Positions 1 through 9,568 of a DNA stretch of 64,000 nucleotides are shown here, one piece after another. The stretch covers positions 310,001 to 374,000 of the forward strand of contig OY729512.2 of NCBI GenBank assembly GCA_963422445.2, written 5' to 3'. How positions within the stretch are numbered: position 1 is the stretch's first letter; each line of letters opens with the position of its first letter. Origin of the DNA: G963422445 sp963422445. Its GTDB lineage: Bacteria; Pseudomonadota; Alphaproteobacteria; Thalassobaculales; Thalassobaculaceae. The position numbers were made by a program, and so were the translations under genes. The notes beneath the pieces are model-generated. The model saw only the letters and a list, made by a program, of their open reading frames with translations, did not search any database and was not told the origin of the DNA.

Positions 1-614
1 GGGCAATCAGTGGCATTTTGGGATGAAGGCGCACATCGGGGTGGATGCGCAGTCGGGCTTGACGCACAGCGTGGAGACGACGCCGGCGAACGTCTCGGAT
101 GTGGCGACGGCGCACGCGCTGTTGCACGGGGGCGAGGAGCAGGTGTGGGGTGACGCGGGCTATCAGGGGGTGGACAAGCGCGCGGAGAACCGGGACACGG
201 ACGTGGACTGGGAGGTGGCGATGAAGCCCGGCAAGCGCCGGGGGCTGGACAAGGCGGGCCTGGAGGCGGCGGCGGAGAGGCGCAAGGCGTCGGTTCGGGC
301 CAAGGTGGAACATCCGTTCCTGTATGTGAAGCGCCACTTCGGCTACGCGAAGGTGCGCTATCGGGGGCTGGCGAAGACCACGCAACGCATCGCCGTGCTG
401 CTCGGGTTCACCAATCTGCTCATCGCGGGGCGCGACGCCACCGCCTGACGTGGGGGAGTCCGTCCGCAACCGCCGCAAGGCGGCGGGGACGGTCGGCTCG
501 GGCATCAAAATCCCCATTTCCTGGCACGACAACACGTCCCCGATGGGCTCTGGCGTTTCATCCACGGGCCACGACACCCGTATACACGAAAAAACCGACT
601 TGTTCAGACCTTAC
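1..614 (+). mobile_element. IS5-superfamily element, copy A (right part only)
   Basis: The 3' part of an IS whose other copy lies at 20503-21684 on the opposite strand. The two agree through the transposase end and about 165 bp of downstream sequence, to the tip GTAAGGTCTGAAC read inward. Both copies stop next to CTAG, so a CTAG/TAG target is likely. The left part is outside the window. Confidence 0.85.
2..448 (+). CDS. IS5-superfamily DDE transposase, C-terminal part
   Basis: The reading frame is open to the window's left edge and ends at 448. The product is the C-terminal half of the 319-residue transposase coded at 20670-21629, nearly identical over about 148 residues. One visible difference is Lys for Arg in the 'RAKVEHPF' stretch. 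It contains the HIGVDAQSG start of the catalytic core and the later DAGYQG and HPFLYVKRHFG motifs of DDE_Tnp_1 transposases; the last of these carries the catalytic Glu region. It would cut and join the IS ends. The start lies outside the window. Confidence 0.85.
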   Translation, partial: GNQWHFGMKAHIGVDAQSGLTHSVETTPANVSDVATAHALLHGGEEQVWGDAGYQGVDKRAENRDTDVDWEVAMKPGKRRGLDKAGLEAAAERRKASVRAKVEHPFLYVKRHFGYAKVRYRGLAKTTQRIAVLLGFTNLLIAGRDATA

Positions 615-788
615 CTAGACCGGCACTGATTCCAGACTGCCACGCCTTGTCCTGAGTCCGCTTTCAAGACATTCGGCCTGTCACAATCTGGAAACGGGTA
701 TCGCCTCGGACCGGCACTTCGGGCCTGATCCGGATCTCTGATTCGAATAATGCGCCAGAGTCCAAATGTTGATCGGGAGCAACGGCCC
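615..788. other. Non-coding spacer between two IS ends
   Basis: I see no gene and no repeat match here. It separates the tip of the IS5-type element from a fragment of the methylase-carrying IS66-type element. Confidence 0.5.
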
Positions 789-916
789 AGGTCTGATTAC
801 GGGTTCTGCTCACAGCGGCCTGGTTCACGGCGCGTGGTTGTATGGTAAGCCGCATCACCGGCGGCACGCATCTGACCTTTCCGTGTGAGGGATTTCGGTG
901 TCCGGGAGGGGCGGTA
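789..916 (-). repeat. Right-end fragment of the methylase/IS66 element
   Basis: This stretch is the reverse complement of about 49165-49293, the end of the larger copy of the element. The match starts at AGGTCTGATTACG and runs about 128 bp with scattered mismatches. Together with the methylase remnant at 1895-2491 it shows that 789-2578 is a copy of that element whose transposase centre has been lost and replaced by an IS481-type gene. Confidence 0.75.
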
Positions 917-988
917 CAGACCGGATAGATGGGTGAGAGGTTATGGATCGGCCGGGAGGTGGCCGATGCCGTGGAGGAGACCGGTTGC

Positions 989-1893
989 ATGGACGAGAAG
1001 CTGGGTTTCGTCGTGGACTGCCTGCGTAGTGAGTTGCCGATGACAGCGCTTTGCGAGGACTACGGCCTCAGCCGCAAGACCGGCTACAAGTGGCTCGGTC
1101 GCTATCGCGAGCAAGGCCCGGAGGGCCTGGTCGAGCGCTCCCGTGCGCCGCATCGTCACGGCCGATCCATGGCGCCGGAGACCGCCGGGGCGATTGTCGC
1201 CCTGCGCTGTGAGCGTCCCCACTGGGGGCCGCGCAAGCTGCGCGCGGTTCTGATGCGCTCGCGTCCCGACATGGTGTGGCCGACGGCCAGCACGATGGGC
1301 GATCCGTTGCGTGCGGAAGGGCTGGTGAGCGCCCGCCGCCGCCGCGGGGCCGCACCCTGCCGGCGTTTTCGCACCGTCAGCGCGCCCAACGATGTCTGGT
1401 GCATCGACTTCAAGGGTTGGTTCCGCACCCGCGACGGCGAACGCTGCAACCCGCTGACCGTGAGCGACACCGACAGCCGTTACCTTCTGGCCTACGTCAT
1501 CATCCCGCCCCGGACCGAGGAGGTCCCGCCCGATCCGCGAACAGCTCTTCACGCGCCACGGCCTGCCGCTGGCGATGCGCTCGGACAACGGGACACCGTT
1601 CGCCGGAACCGGCGCGGGCGGGCTGTCCCGGCTCTCTGTCGGCTGGGTCAAGGCCGTCAGCGCGCTGGAACGGATCGAGCCGGGCCAGCCCCGGCAGAAC
1701 GGGCGGCACGAGCGCATGCATCGGACCTTGAAGACCGAGACCGCCAGGCCGCCGGCCGCAAGCGCAAGCCAGCAACAAGCCCGCTTCCGCCAGGACTACA
1801 ACCACAACCGCCCCTATGAGGCGTTTGGCCAACGACCGCCCGCGGCTGCTCTGGCGCCCCTCGCCGAGGGCCTGCCCCGAACCCTTGGCCGAA
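989..1893 (+). pseudogene. IS481-family transposase, frameshifted
   Basis: The start is chosen at ATG 989, behind a GGAGGAG site, and gives a helix-turn-helix N-terminus (MTALCEDYGLSRKTGYKW) typical of IS481 and IS3-like transposases. The rve core follows with first catalytic Asp in 'WCIDFKGWF' and second in 'TVSDTDSRY'. Near 1510-1530 the frame is lost. Homology resumes one frame over at 'MRSDNGTPFA' and runs through 'PQNGRHERMHRTLK', which carries the catalytic Glu, and 'GQRPPAA'. The full-length protein would be about 300 residues. The gene is inactive unless the shift is a sequencing error. It sits inside an older methylase/IS66 element. Confidence 0.85.
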
Positions 1894-1894
1894 C

Positions 1895-2491
1895 CCTGGT
1901 TGGCCGCCTTGCGCTTGATGCGTTGGCGGTCGGTGAAGGTCCGGCCCGCGCAACGCGCCCGGTGCACCCGGTCGGGCGCGAAGGTGAACCACGGGACCTC
2001 GGTCCGCACCACGCCTTGGGTGACCACTTGCAGCGGCAGCCGGCGTCGCGTCATACAGCGCCGAGGGATGACCCGAGACCATCACCTGACACGGCAGCCG
2101 CTTGAGCAGATCCGGAAGCGCGACAGGGTCGGCCTCCGTGGAGTCGAAGCGATAGCGCCGGACCGACCGCCGGGTCGCCTGCAGATACGGCGGATCGCTG
2201 TAAACCAGTTCCCGGCCGGAGACGGAAACGACGATAGAAAGGCATGCGCACAGCCATGCATCAGCGCGACCGGATGGTCACAGACAAAGGCCTCAAGCGC
2301 CTGAATGTCGCGGTCGATGCCCGATCGAGCGCAGGGCAAGCGGCTTGCGCAACATCAACGCACCGCCCCCGGATGACTCTCGATGTAAACATCGTGCGGC
2401 TGCATCAGCGCAATCAGCGTCTGACACAAACCTGCCGGCACCGTCGATCCGAAAGACTCCATCCGCCACTCCCGTCATACGAGAGCGCCAC
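1895..2491 (-). pseudogene. D12-class DNA adenine methylase remnant, copy 1
   Basis: Read from GTG 2491, the frames give pieces of a D12-class N6-adenine methyltransferase of about 220-240 residues. They include an ESH-type glycine-rich N-terminus with 'GGGALMLRKP', and a C-terminal piece 'LQVVTQGVVRTEVPWF...FAPDRVHRARCAGR'. Several frame changes break it, and the 3' end is cut off by the IS481-type gene. The same gene is found at 46019-46694, where the DPPY catalytic motif is readable, and in part at 36564-36797. The upstream 90 bp also match the larger copy, to the boundary GTTGCTGACGGTGG near 2578. Confidence 0.75.
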
Positions 2492-2595
2492 CCATAGACC
2501 GGCGATTCTATAACTTCAAGAATAAAACAGGGACTCACGACACCACACCAGCACTCACAATCGTCCCGCCACCGTCAGCAACATGGGACCTGGAC

Positions 2596-2603
2596 AGTTA
2601 CGA
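2596..2603. repeat. 8-bp target duplication (left)
   Basis: AGTTACGA directly left of the IS66-type element; the same eight bases follow the element at 5896-5903. An 8 bp duplication is the norm for the IS66 family. Confidence 0.9.
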
Positions 2604-2699
2604 GTAATTCTTCCGTTCCCAGGTGATGGAGATTTCAGCGATTGAGTGTCCGCTTCCAGTCTCGTCTGAGGGGCCTCAGCCAGATGTCCTTCCTGGGCT
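2604..2699 (+). repeat. Left terminal inverted repeat, 96 bp
   Basis: Starts GTAATTCTTCCGTTCCC and matches the reverse complement of 5800-5895 with about six mismatches. It covers the final codons and stop of the DUF4338 gene (RKDIWLRPLRRDWKRTLNR). Confidence 0.95.
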
Positions 2700-3516
2700 T
2701 GTCGTAGAGCTTGTCCCGGTCGTAGCGCCCTCGCCCCTGGGTGGTCCCGACGCGGGTCCAGCCCGAGGCCTTGTAGAGGGTGCCGGTGTAGCGCGGGGTC
2801 TCGACGAAGGTTTCGATGAGCACGGGCGTAGTGTTGTAGCGCGCGGTCCAGTCCTGGGGCAGGCGGAGGCGCACGATGGCGAGGATGTGGGAGCCCAAGT
2901 TCGGGATCTCGACCCAGGGCAGGATCAGGAAGCGGGGGTTGTCGACCACCAGGGGCAGGTTCTTCTCGCGCAGCTCGGGCGTCCATCCGATGAACCTGTC
3001 GCGCGGAGCGACCTTCCAGGCGACGGTGGAGAAGCCGAGCATGGCCAGCGGCCAGCCGTTTCGGTCGTGGACGGCGTAGCGCATCTGGGCCCCGACCAGG
3101 GGCTTGTATCCGAGGTAGTGGTAGCGAGCGACGACCTCGTTCCAGAGCTTCCCTTCGCGGGTGTCGCACACGACGGTGCGGAAGTCGAGCGGGCGAACCT
3201 CGTCGAGGGCGGTTGGTGTCGGGAACAGCGGCGGCTCGGTGTCAGGCCCGAAGACGATGGGCTTCGGGCGGCCCTGCCGTCCCCTCGGCGGCGGCAGAAC
3301 GATCACGCCGTCACGGTGCATGGCGAGCATGGTCACCCTGGCCATCATGTCCTTGAGGCCGCCGTCGGGCTTGAGCCAGCCGACATGCCGGCAGAACTCT
3401 CTGGACAGGGCGGCGCGGGTCGGCTGCGGATCGGCGGCGATCAGGGCGCGTAGCAGCACCATCTCGTCGGCGGTGAAGTCGCGCCCGTAGTAGCGGCACT
3501 CGATGGCACCGGTCAT
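2635..3516 (-). CDS. DUF4338 (DruA-like) protein inside an IS66-type element
   Basis: 293 residues, intact. The order of conserved segments fits the DUF4338 family, whose best-known member is DruA of the Druantia anti-phage system: N-terminal 'YRGRD'-like start (here YYGRDFT), 'LSREFCRHVGW' near residue 38, a 'RYHYLGYKPLVG' block near 130, 'RDRFIGWTPELREKN' near 170, 'RFLILPWVEIPNLGSHIL' near 195, 'ETFVETPRYTGTLYKASGW' near 240. The molecular activity of the family is not settled, so none is claimed. The ATG overlaps the stop of the upstream transposase gene as ATGA, so the two are co-translated. There are no other Druantia genes nearby. It stays open while its partner gene is broken, which suggests either recent decay of the partner or selection on this gene. 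Confidence 0.85.
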   Translation of the reverse strand: MTGAIECRYYGRDFTADEMVLLRALIAADPQPTRAALSREFCRHVGWLKPDGGLKDMMARVTMLAMHRDGVIVLPPPRGRQGRPKPIVFGPDTEPPLFPTPTALDEVRPLDFRTVVCDTREGKLWNEVVARYHYLGYKPLVGAQMRYAVHDRNGWPLAMLGFSTVAWKVAPRDRFIGWTPELREKNLPLVVDNPRFLILPWVEIPNLGSHILAIVRLRLPQDWTARYNTTPVLIETFVETPRYTGTLYKASGWTRVGTTQGRGRYDRDKLYDKPRKDIWLRPLRRDWKRTLNR

Positions 3517-5720
3517 TCCTGCGCCGTGAACTTGCGCCTGCGCTCATCGCTCATCGTCCAGGGCAGCCACGGGGACAAGTCGTCCGGCGGTTTGCCGCCA
3601 CTCTTCGCGCACGCCTTCAACCATGCCTCCAGCCGGCGCAACACGTCGATGCCGTTCATCGAGAGCGTGCCGATGACGGAGTACGTGACCGCGGTGAACT
3701 TCGCGCCGTCCTCGCTGTTAGAACCGAAGCTCAATCGGCGCCCGCTCCCCGGCATTGTTGTCCATCGGAACCTGGGGATGGTCGACGAAGACGCACACCC
3801 CTTCGCGGTGGTTGAGCAGCGAGCGCAACGGCTTTGCCCGACGGTCCTTGTCCGGCGGGCAGGCCAGTTCCGCCCCGGCGTCCGCGAACAGGCGCTTGAC
3901 TGCCTTCCCGAGCTTGCGCTGCGCCGCGTCGAAGGCCCGTGTGCGGCGTTCGAGAGCGGGGTCGTAATACTGCAGCCGTTCGTCATTCAGCCGGTAAATC
4001 GTCGCGATCCGCTCGATCCATCCTTCGCACAAATGCGTCAGCGTCTCCTGGCCGGCCACACGCTCGATGAAGTCGCGCCGCTGATGACTCCAGCACCAGC
4101 ACAGGATCACCTTGCCGGCGAGTTCGCGCGCCAGCGTTTTGTAGGTGCTGGAGCGGTCGCAGACCACGAACACGGTGCAGGCGGTGTCGCCGAACAGGGT
4201 CTTCGCGACCCCGGCGCTGCGCGAGGGGTCGATATGGAAGTAGACCGCGTCCCTGCTGACCGACGTCCACAGCCATGCCGACGAGACCGCCAGCCCCTAC
4301 CCGGCACAGCGGGCGCAGGCACGCACAGTGCTCGAACAAAAACCGTGCCCGGAAGCTGGTTCCGAAGAGCGTTCCGGGGAACAGCCGCGGCGCCGGCGGC
4401 GCAACCGCTTCCAGGGGCGACGACGCGCATTCGCAACCCCGGCGCCAGCGCGGACGCTCGATCCTGCGGATGTGGGCCTTGACCTCGGTCTCGATGAGGC
4501 TCGTGGAGCACTCGCCGTTGGCGGCATAGGGCTTGCCGCAACAGGAACACATGAGCACGTCCTCCGGTGGGGTGTGTCGCTCCTTCGTCTCCCGGAGCCC
4601 GGGCCGCGGCCGGACGCTCCGCGCTGCTGGCGCGCTTGCGCCCCGTGCCCGGCTTCTCCTGCCGCTCGCTCTTGCTGCCGAAGGCCGCCTTCGACAACAC
4701 GGCCCGGCTCGAGCGCAGCTTCGCCAGTTCCTCTTCCAGCCTCTCGTTCCGGGCCCGCAGCGACCCGATGGTCCTGTCTCGTTGGCGCAGGCCTCTCACC
4801 GCCGCCGGCAGCAGCGGGCGTTCGGCAAGCCTAGCCTCCAGCTCCTGCTTCTTGATGTCGGACTTCATCAGGGCCATGCGCAGATGGAAAGCCTCTCTCG
4901 ACTGCTCGGCGATGATGTCCATCTGGTCGTAGTATCCCGCCAGCTCCCCGCGGAGCAGCCTGGCCTCGTGGGTCAGCCGGCGTATCGTCGCCTTGAGGCC
5001 CTGCGACCACTCCAGCTCGCGGCACAGCCGACCGGTCTCCCGGTTCTGCTGACGAGTCAGCAAGTTGACTTCCCCGCGCAGCGCCTTGATCGTGTCCTTC
5101 TGCTTCTGCGTCCGTTCCCGCGCCTTGCCCAGCCGGATACTCTCCTTCGGCCGCGCCGTCTGCGCGGCCCGCTGCGACTTGCGCAGCGCCGAGACCTCTG
5201 CGCGCAACGCCACGACCTCGGCCTTCCGCCCCTGCAACCGCTCCAGAGCCTTGCGCAACCGGTCGTTCTCCCTCGATAGTGGTCCGATCGCGTCCTTCCG
5301 GGCTTTCGATTCCAGGGCCTTGTGCAGCCGCGCGGCCTCGTCGCGCAGCGCTTCGATCGTGCCTGTCTCGCTTGACCCGGTGTGGGCTTCCGAGAGCGAC
5401 TCCTGCAAGCGCGCCACCTCGGCCTGCAAGGACGGCACGTCCTTGGACACGCGGCGGAGTTCCCTGGTTTCCTCCTTGGCCTTGCCCAGCCTCTGCCGGC
5501 AGGCCTTGAACCGCGACTTCCACGCACCCGCATCGCGGCGGGCGGCAACTTCGGCCCAGCGCAGCTCTTCCGCCGCATCCGCGCGCGCCCGCACCTGTTT
5601 GAACAGAGACCGCCAGTCGCGCGGCTCGCTTGGCGGAGCCGACATGGGGGGCGACCAGATCGCCTCGTCCCCCTCGGTCAGCGTCAACGCCGTCCCGAAA
5701 TCCTCGTCTCGCATCGCCAT
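3513..5720 (-). pseudogene. IS66-like transposase with long coiled-coil N-terminus, frameshifted
   Basis: From ATG 5720 the frame runs through an approximately 330-residue heptad-rich coiled coil, with repeated LRxEVxxLRK-type units. It then enters an IS66-like zinc-binding segment ('CSCCGKPYAANGEC'), but only after a shift near 4560. Further shifts are needed near 4300, 4170 and 3725 to read 'FVVCDRSSTYKTLA', 'CWCWSHQRRDFIE', 'MDNNAGERAP' and the C-terminal 'SPWLPWTMSDERRR'. DNNAGER is the IS66 DDE-domain Glu motif. As written, no functional transposase is made. The stop overlaps the DUF4338 start. The extended coiled coil makes it longer than ordinary TnpC (about 500-550 residues). Confidence 0.8.
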
Positions 5721-5799
5721 TCACATGACGATAACGAATCGCGGGTGGCATTACCAGAGGGTTTTGCATGGCACTACGACACGCACATGAAACGGGCCG

Positions 5800-5895
5800 A
5801 GCCCCGGAAGGACATCTGGCTCAGGCCCCTCAGGCGAGACTGGAAGCGGACACTCAATCGCTGAAATCTCCATCAGCCGGGAACGGAAGAATTAC
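5800..5895 (-). repeat. Right terminal inverted repeat, 96 bp
   Basis: Inverted copy of 2604-2699. On the plus strand it could code the same C-terminal peptide as the DUF4338 gene, a by-product of the repeat. Confidence 0.95.
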
Positions 5896-5903
5896 AGTTA
5901 CGA
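5896..5903. repeat. 8-bp target duplication (right)
   Basis: AGTTACGA, identical to 2596-2603. Confidence 0.9.
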
Positions 5904-6069
5904 TCGGGATCCTGTTGCCAATTGCCGAAGCCGAAAACAGCTGCCTCAAGACTTTCCGCGCGGTCGGGCACCAATTCCTCTCGCGTCGCCAAATCACACA
6001 ATAGGGCGAAAAGGCGCCGGACTGGATGACATGACGTGTGAAACCACAAGCACCAATGAATGCCCGCAA

Positions 6070-6978
6070 TCAAGAGACGAGAAGTCGGTTCGCACCGGCC
6101 CGGATCAGCGTTTCGCCCAGAGTCCGGCCGATCAGCTTCGCGTCGTGACCTGGTCCGGTAACCGCATCCACCAGCTGGTCACGCCCGCTGATCCCTGTTA
6201 TACACGCGCGCAAGGTGAGCGTGTCCTCCTTCCAGAGGCACTGGACTCCGACAGGTTGGCTGCATCCCGCCTCCAGTGTTGCCATCAAGCTACGTTCAGC
6301 ATCGACTTCCCTGCGGGCGCGGATATCCTCGATCTGTCGAACCAGCGCGTTCAGCGCCTCGCATGCGGCCCGTGTCTCAAGCCCCAGCGCGCCTTGCCCG
6401 ACCGCATATGGAAAGGTCTCCGGATCGAGCACATCAAACACGGGATCAAGCAGACCCAGGCGGATTAACCCGGCGGCGGCCAGTATGGTCGCGTCAATGC
6501 CTTTACGATCCCGCGCCTTTCTCAACCGTGACGGGACATTTCCGCGAATGGGCAATATGGTCAGGTCTGGACAGAGACGCCGCAGTTGGGCCGTGCGGCG
6601 AATCGATCCAGCGCCAACCCGCAATCCCGGGCGGAGGCCGTCGATATCGACTCCGATCAACACATCCCGGGGGTCTTCCCTCTCCGGCACAGCGGTCAGG
6701 ATGAGCCCCTCCGCAAGCTTTGTGGGCAAATCCTTGAGCGAATGCACGACCAGGTCGACATCATGGTTCTGAAGGGCGGTCTCGCTTTCCCTCGTGAATG
6801 CTCCGATACCACCAAACGAGGTCAGTTCGGACTGACGATCCCGGTCCGCGTCAGAGCCGAGATGGACAAAGCGGATATCAAGGCCAGGGTCGGCGAGCAG
6901 GAGCCGTTCAGCGACGAATTTGGCCTGCCATCTCGCCAAAGCGCTGCGTCTCGTGCCTATACGAATCGTCATCGTCAT
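6070..6978 (-). CDS. hemC: Hydroxymethylbilane synthase (porphobilinogen deaminase)
   Basis: Polymerises four porphobilinogens into hydroxymethylbilane in cytosolic haem synthesis. I start it at ATG 6978 (MTMTIRIGTRRSALA...); the frame stays open further up but that part does not look conserved. About 302 residues, the usual length. Visible motifs: 'TRRSALARWQ' at the N-terminus, 'VHSLKDLPT' near residue 80 with the catalytic-region Asp, 'GSIRRTAQLRRLCP' near 125, 'AVGQGALGLE' near 195, and 'LEAGCSQPVG' near 240, whose Cys carries the dipyrromethane cofactor. Its stop lies 175 bp from the IS66-type element. The upstream gene argD is divergent. Confidence 0.95.
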   Translation of the reverse strand: MTMTIRIGTRRSALARWQAKFVAERLLLADPGLDIRFVHLGSDADRDRQSELTSFGGIGAFTRESETALQNHDVDLVVHSLKDLPTKLAEGLILTAVPEREDPRDVLIGVDIDGLRPGLRVGAGSIRRTAQLRRLCPDLTILPIRGNVPSRLRKARDRKGIDATILAAAGLIRLGLLDPVFDVLDPETFPYAVGQGALGLETRAACEALNALVRQIEDIRARREVDAERSLMATLEAGCSQPVGVQCLWKEDTLTLRACITGISGRDQLVDAVTGPGHDAKLIGRTLGETLIRAGANRLLVS

Positions 6979-7455
6979 CCCGCCTCGGCGCAGAAAACGT
7001 GATTTGACCGCGAGCCCGGCGGCATGACCCGGAACCGCGACCAACTATAACGCGTGTCCCGATCAAACATCAGCCGGACCGACAAGGCGCAAAGGATTGC
7101 CTGCACCAAGAGAAGAATCAGAGCCGGCATCATGCCCTGATTGACAGCTCGCCGGCGGTTCGGCGGCATGAAGAACCGAAAGGATCCAGCATGGCTTTCG
7201 CTTCCGTTAGACGTCCCGCCTCTGCATCCGGCGGTTTCAGGGGCCCTTGTGCCAGTTGTTCCCGGCCGCGGCCGCACAGTGATGGATAATGGTCTGCCTA
7301 TCAAGGATCATCCGGCAGATCCGGATGCGCGAGCGAATTCGGCGGCGCGCCCGGCGCAGTATGCTTGACAGAGTGCGATCCTACTGCTTTATATCGCGAC
7401 CACGCGCCGCGTAGCAGCGGCGCGAAAATATCTCGGAAAATTGGGGAGAAGTCTT
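6979..7455. other. Divergent intergenic region hemC / argD
   Basis: About 480 bp between two divergent biosynthetic genes, expected to hold both promoters. I cannot point to a clear -35/-10 pair or operator. Short frames here do not look coding. Confidence 0.5.
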
Positions 7456-8628
7456 GTGTCTACATCGGTGATGCCGACTTACGGGCGGATCGATATCGCA
7501 TTCGAGCGGGGCGAAGGATCCTACCTGTACAGCACCGATGGGCGACGTTTCCTCGACTTCGCCACCGGAATCGCGACCAATTCGCTCGGTCACGCCCATC
7601 CGCATCTCGTCGAAAAGCTGCGGGACCAGGCGGGACGTCTCTGGCATGTCTCCAACCTCTATAACATTCCCGAACAACAAAAGTTCGCGGATCGGCTAGT
7701 CGCGAATTCCTTCGCTGACACCTGTTTTTTCTGCAACTCCGGCGCCGAAGCAATGGAAGGCGCCCTCAAGGTGGCGCGGAAACACCATTTTGCGAACGGC
7801 CGACCGGAACGAGAAGACATGGTTTGCGCCACCGGCGCCTTCCATGGCCGTACGCTGGCAACACTCTCCGCCGGCGATAACGAGAAATATCGTGAAGGTT
7901 TCGGCCCACGCCCCGGCGGCTTCAAGCATGTCGCGTTCGGTAACCTCAATGAAATGCGCGCCGCCATGTCCGACACGACTGCGGCAATCGTGGTCGAGCC
8001 GATCCAGGGTGAAGGCGGCATCAATGCTGCCAGTCACGATTATCTCTGCGCGCTGCGTGACATCGCCGACGAGTTCGGTGCCTTGCTGGTCTTTGACGAG
8101 GTTCAATGCGGTATGGGCCGGACCGGCCATCTCTTTGCCTATGAGATGGCGGGAATCACGCCCGATGTCATGGGGCTGGCCAAGGGGATCGGGGGTGGTT
8201 TCCCGGTCGGCGCTGTCCTCGCAACCGGCGACGCAGCGTCCGGCATGGTCCCCGGCACTCACGGTTCGACCTATGGCGGAAATCCGCTGGCAATGGCCGC
8301 TGGCAATGCCGTCCTCGACGTGATGCTGGAACCCGGTTTCCTCAAAACGGTCAAGGCACGGGGGCAGTATCTGCGCCAGGCCCTTGACGGGATTGCTGCG
8401 CGTCATCCCGGCATCATCGACTCCGTGCGCGGGGCCGGGCTGATGCAGGGGATCAGATGCGTCGGGTCCAATGCCGAGATGATGACGGCGTTGCGCGAGG
8501 CCGGCCTGCTCACCGTGGTCGCCGCCGAGAATGTCGTGCGCATCTTGCCGCCGCTGAACGTCAGTGAGCCGGAAATCGACGAGAGCGCCGGACTGATCGA
8601 GACCGTCTGCGAGAAGCTCGCCGCCTGA
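7456..8628 (+). CDS. argD: Acetylornithine aminotransferase
   Basis: PLP-dependent class III aminotransferase that converts N-acetylglutamate semialdehyde to N-acetylornithine in arginine synthesis. I choose GTG 7456, placed about 6 bases after GGGGAGA; it yields the usual alphaproteobacterial start 'STSVMPTYGRIDIAFERG'. 390 residues. Motifs: 'NSGAEAMEGALKVARKHH' near residue 95, 'FDEVQCGMGRTG' near 215 with the PLP-binding Asp, 'LAKGIGGGFPVGA' near 245 with the Schiff-base Lys, and 'GSTYGGNPLA' near 270. It is first in argD-argF-hslO, with 37 bp to argF. Confidence 0.95.
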   Translation: MSTSVMPTYGRIDIAFERGEGSYLYSTDGRRFLDFATGIATNSLGHAHPHLVEKLRDQAGRLWHVSNLYNIPEQQKFADRLVANSFADTCFFCNSGAEAMEGALKVARKHHFANGRPEREDMVCATGAFHGRTLATLSAGDNEKYREGFGPRPGGFKHVAFGNLNEMRAAMSDTTAAIVVEPIQGEGGINAASHDYLCALRDIADEFGALLVFDEVQCGMGRTGHLFAYEMAGITPDVMGLAKGIGGGFPVGAVLATGDAASGMVPGTHGSTYGGNPLAMAAGNAVLDVMLEPGFLKTVKARGQYLRQALDGIAARHPGIIDSVRGAGLMQGIRCVGSNAEMMTALREAGLLTVVAAENVVRILPPLNVSEPEIDESAGLIETVCEKLAA

Positions 8629-8665
8629 ACGGCCCTGGCAATCCCTGAGATGTGGAGGCCGCACG

Positions 8666-9568
8666 GTGACGGCAAGAATCCGACATTTTCTGGATCTCGA
8701 GCGGATCGACGCCGATGAATTGCGCGGTATGCTCAAGGCTGCGGAAACAATGAAGCGGTCGCCGGAAGGCGACCGCCCGCTCGCCGGAAATTTCCTCGCG
8801 ATGATCTTCGAAAAACCGTCGACCCGAACCCGGGTGTCCTTCGAAGTCGGCATGAAACAGCTTGGCGGCGATGTCGTCGTTCTCAACGCTGACGACCTGC
8901 AGATCGAGCGTGGCGAAAGCATCGCGGATACCGCACGGGTTCTCTCGCGCTACGTCGATTGCATCATGATGCGGACCTATGGTGAGGACATCCTCGCTGA
9001 GATGGCGGCACATGCGACCGTTCCGGTGATCAATGGCCTTACCGACAGTTCGCACCCCTGCCAGTTGATGGCAGACATCCTGGCCTTCGAGGAACACCGA
9101 GGTCCGATTCGTGGGCGCACCGTGGCCTGGTGCGGCGACGGTAACAATATGGCCGCATCCTGGATTCACGCCGCTGTAAAGTTTGGTTTTACCCTTCGCA
9201 TCGCCTGTCCGAAAAACCGGCAGCCGGAGTCCCGTTTGCTCGAATGGGCCCGCGAGCAGGGCGGGTCGGTGGTGCTGTCGCATGATCCCGAGGGTACCGT
9301 CAGCGGCGCAGATTGCGTCGTAACCGACGTCTGGGTGTCGATGGGTGACGACGATACGAACCGCCATAATCTGCTCGCGCCCTATCGGGTGGACGCGGCG
9401 CTGATGGCAAAAGCCCGTGACGATGCTGTTTTCATGCATTGTCTGCCGGCCCATCGCGGTGAAGAAGTCACGGACGAAGTCATCGACGGACCCAGATCGA
9501 TCGTCTGGGACGAAGCCGAAAACCGGCTTCATACACAGAAGGCAATCCTCCGCTGGTGCCTTTCATGA
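8666..9568 (+). CDS. argF: Ornithine carbamoyltransferase
   Basis: Makes citrulline from ornithine and carbamoyl phosphate. GTG start at 8666 behind GTGGAGG. 300 residues, the family norm. The carbamoyl-phosphate loop 'EKPSTRTRVSFE' lies near residue 50, 'DSSHPCQ' near 127, and the ornithine-site 'HCLPAHRGEEV' near 256. The stop overlaps the next gene's start (ATGA), so argF and hslO are coupled. Pairing argD-argF-hslO is common in Alphaproteobacteria. Confidence 0.97.
   Translation: MTARIRHFLDLERIDADELRGMLKAAETMKRSPEGDRPLAGNFLAMIFEKPSTRTRVSFEVGMKQLGGDVVVLNADDLQIERGESIADTARVLSRYVDCIMMRTYGEDILAEMAAHATVPVINGLTDSSHPCQLMADILAFEEHRGPIRGRTVAWCGDGNNMAASWIHAAVKFGFTLRIACPKNRQPESRLLEWAREQGGSVVLSHDPEGTVSGADCVVTDVWVSMGDDDTNRHNLLAPYRVDAALMAKARDDAVFMHCLPAHRGEEVTDEVIDGPRSIVWDEAENRLHTQKAILRWCLS

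Larger units (their letters stand above)
2604..5895 (-). mobile_element. Complete IS66-type element carrying a DruA-like (DUF4338) gene
   Basis: 3292 bp bounded by near-perfect 96 bp terminal inverted repeats and flanked by the 8 bp direct repeat AGTTACGA. It holds two translationally coupled minus-strand genes: a long coiled-coil IS66-like transposase (frameshifted) and an intact 293-residue DUF4338 protein. The left inverted repeat contains the last codons of the DUF4338 gene, so that gene belongs to the element and is not a passenger next to it. It lies just beyond the left end of the older methylase/IS66 element copy. Calling it IS66-type rests on the transposase C-terminus and on the duplication length. 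Confidence 0.9.

Noticed and set aside
2635..3516. A Druantia defence system
   Set aside because: Only a DUF4338 protein is present; no DruE-type helicase or other dru genes are nearby, and the gene lies inside a transposon.
5382..5864. A second DUF4338 gene on the plus strand near 5790-5864
   Set aside because: Only the last 19 or so codons match; they arise because the inverted repeat copies the end of the real gene.
6975..7368. Small genes in the hemC-argD gap
   Set aside because: Frames on both strands are short, overlap each other and show no recognisable protein pattern; the space is better explained as a promoter region.
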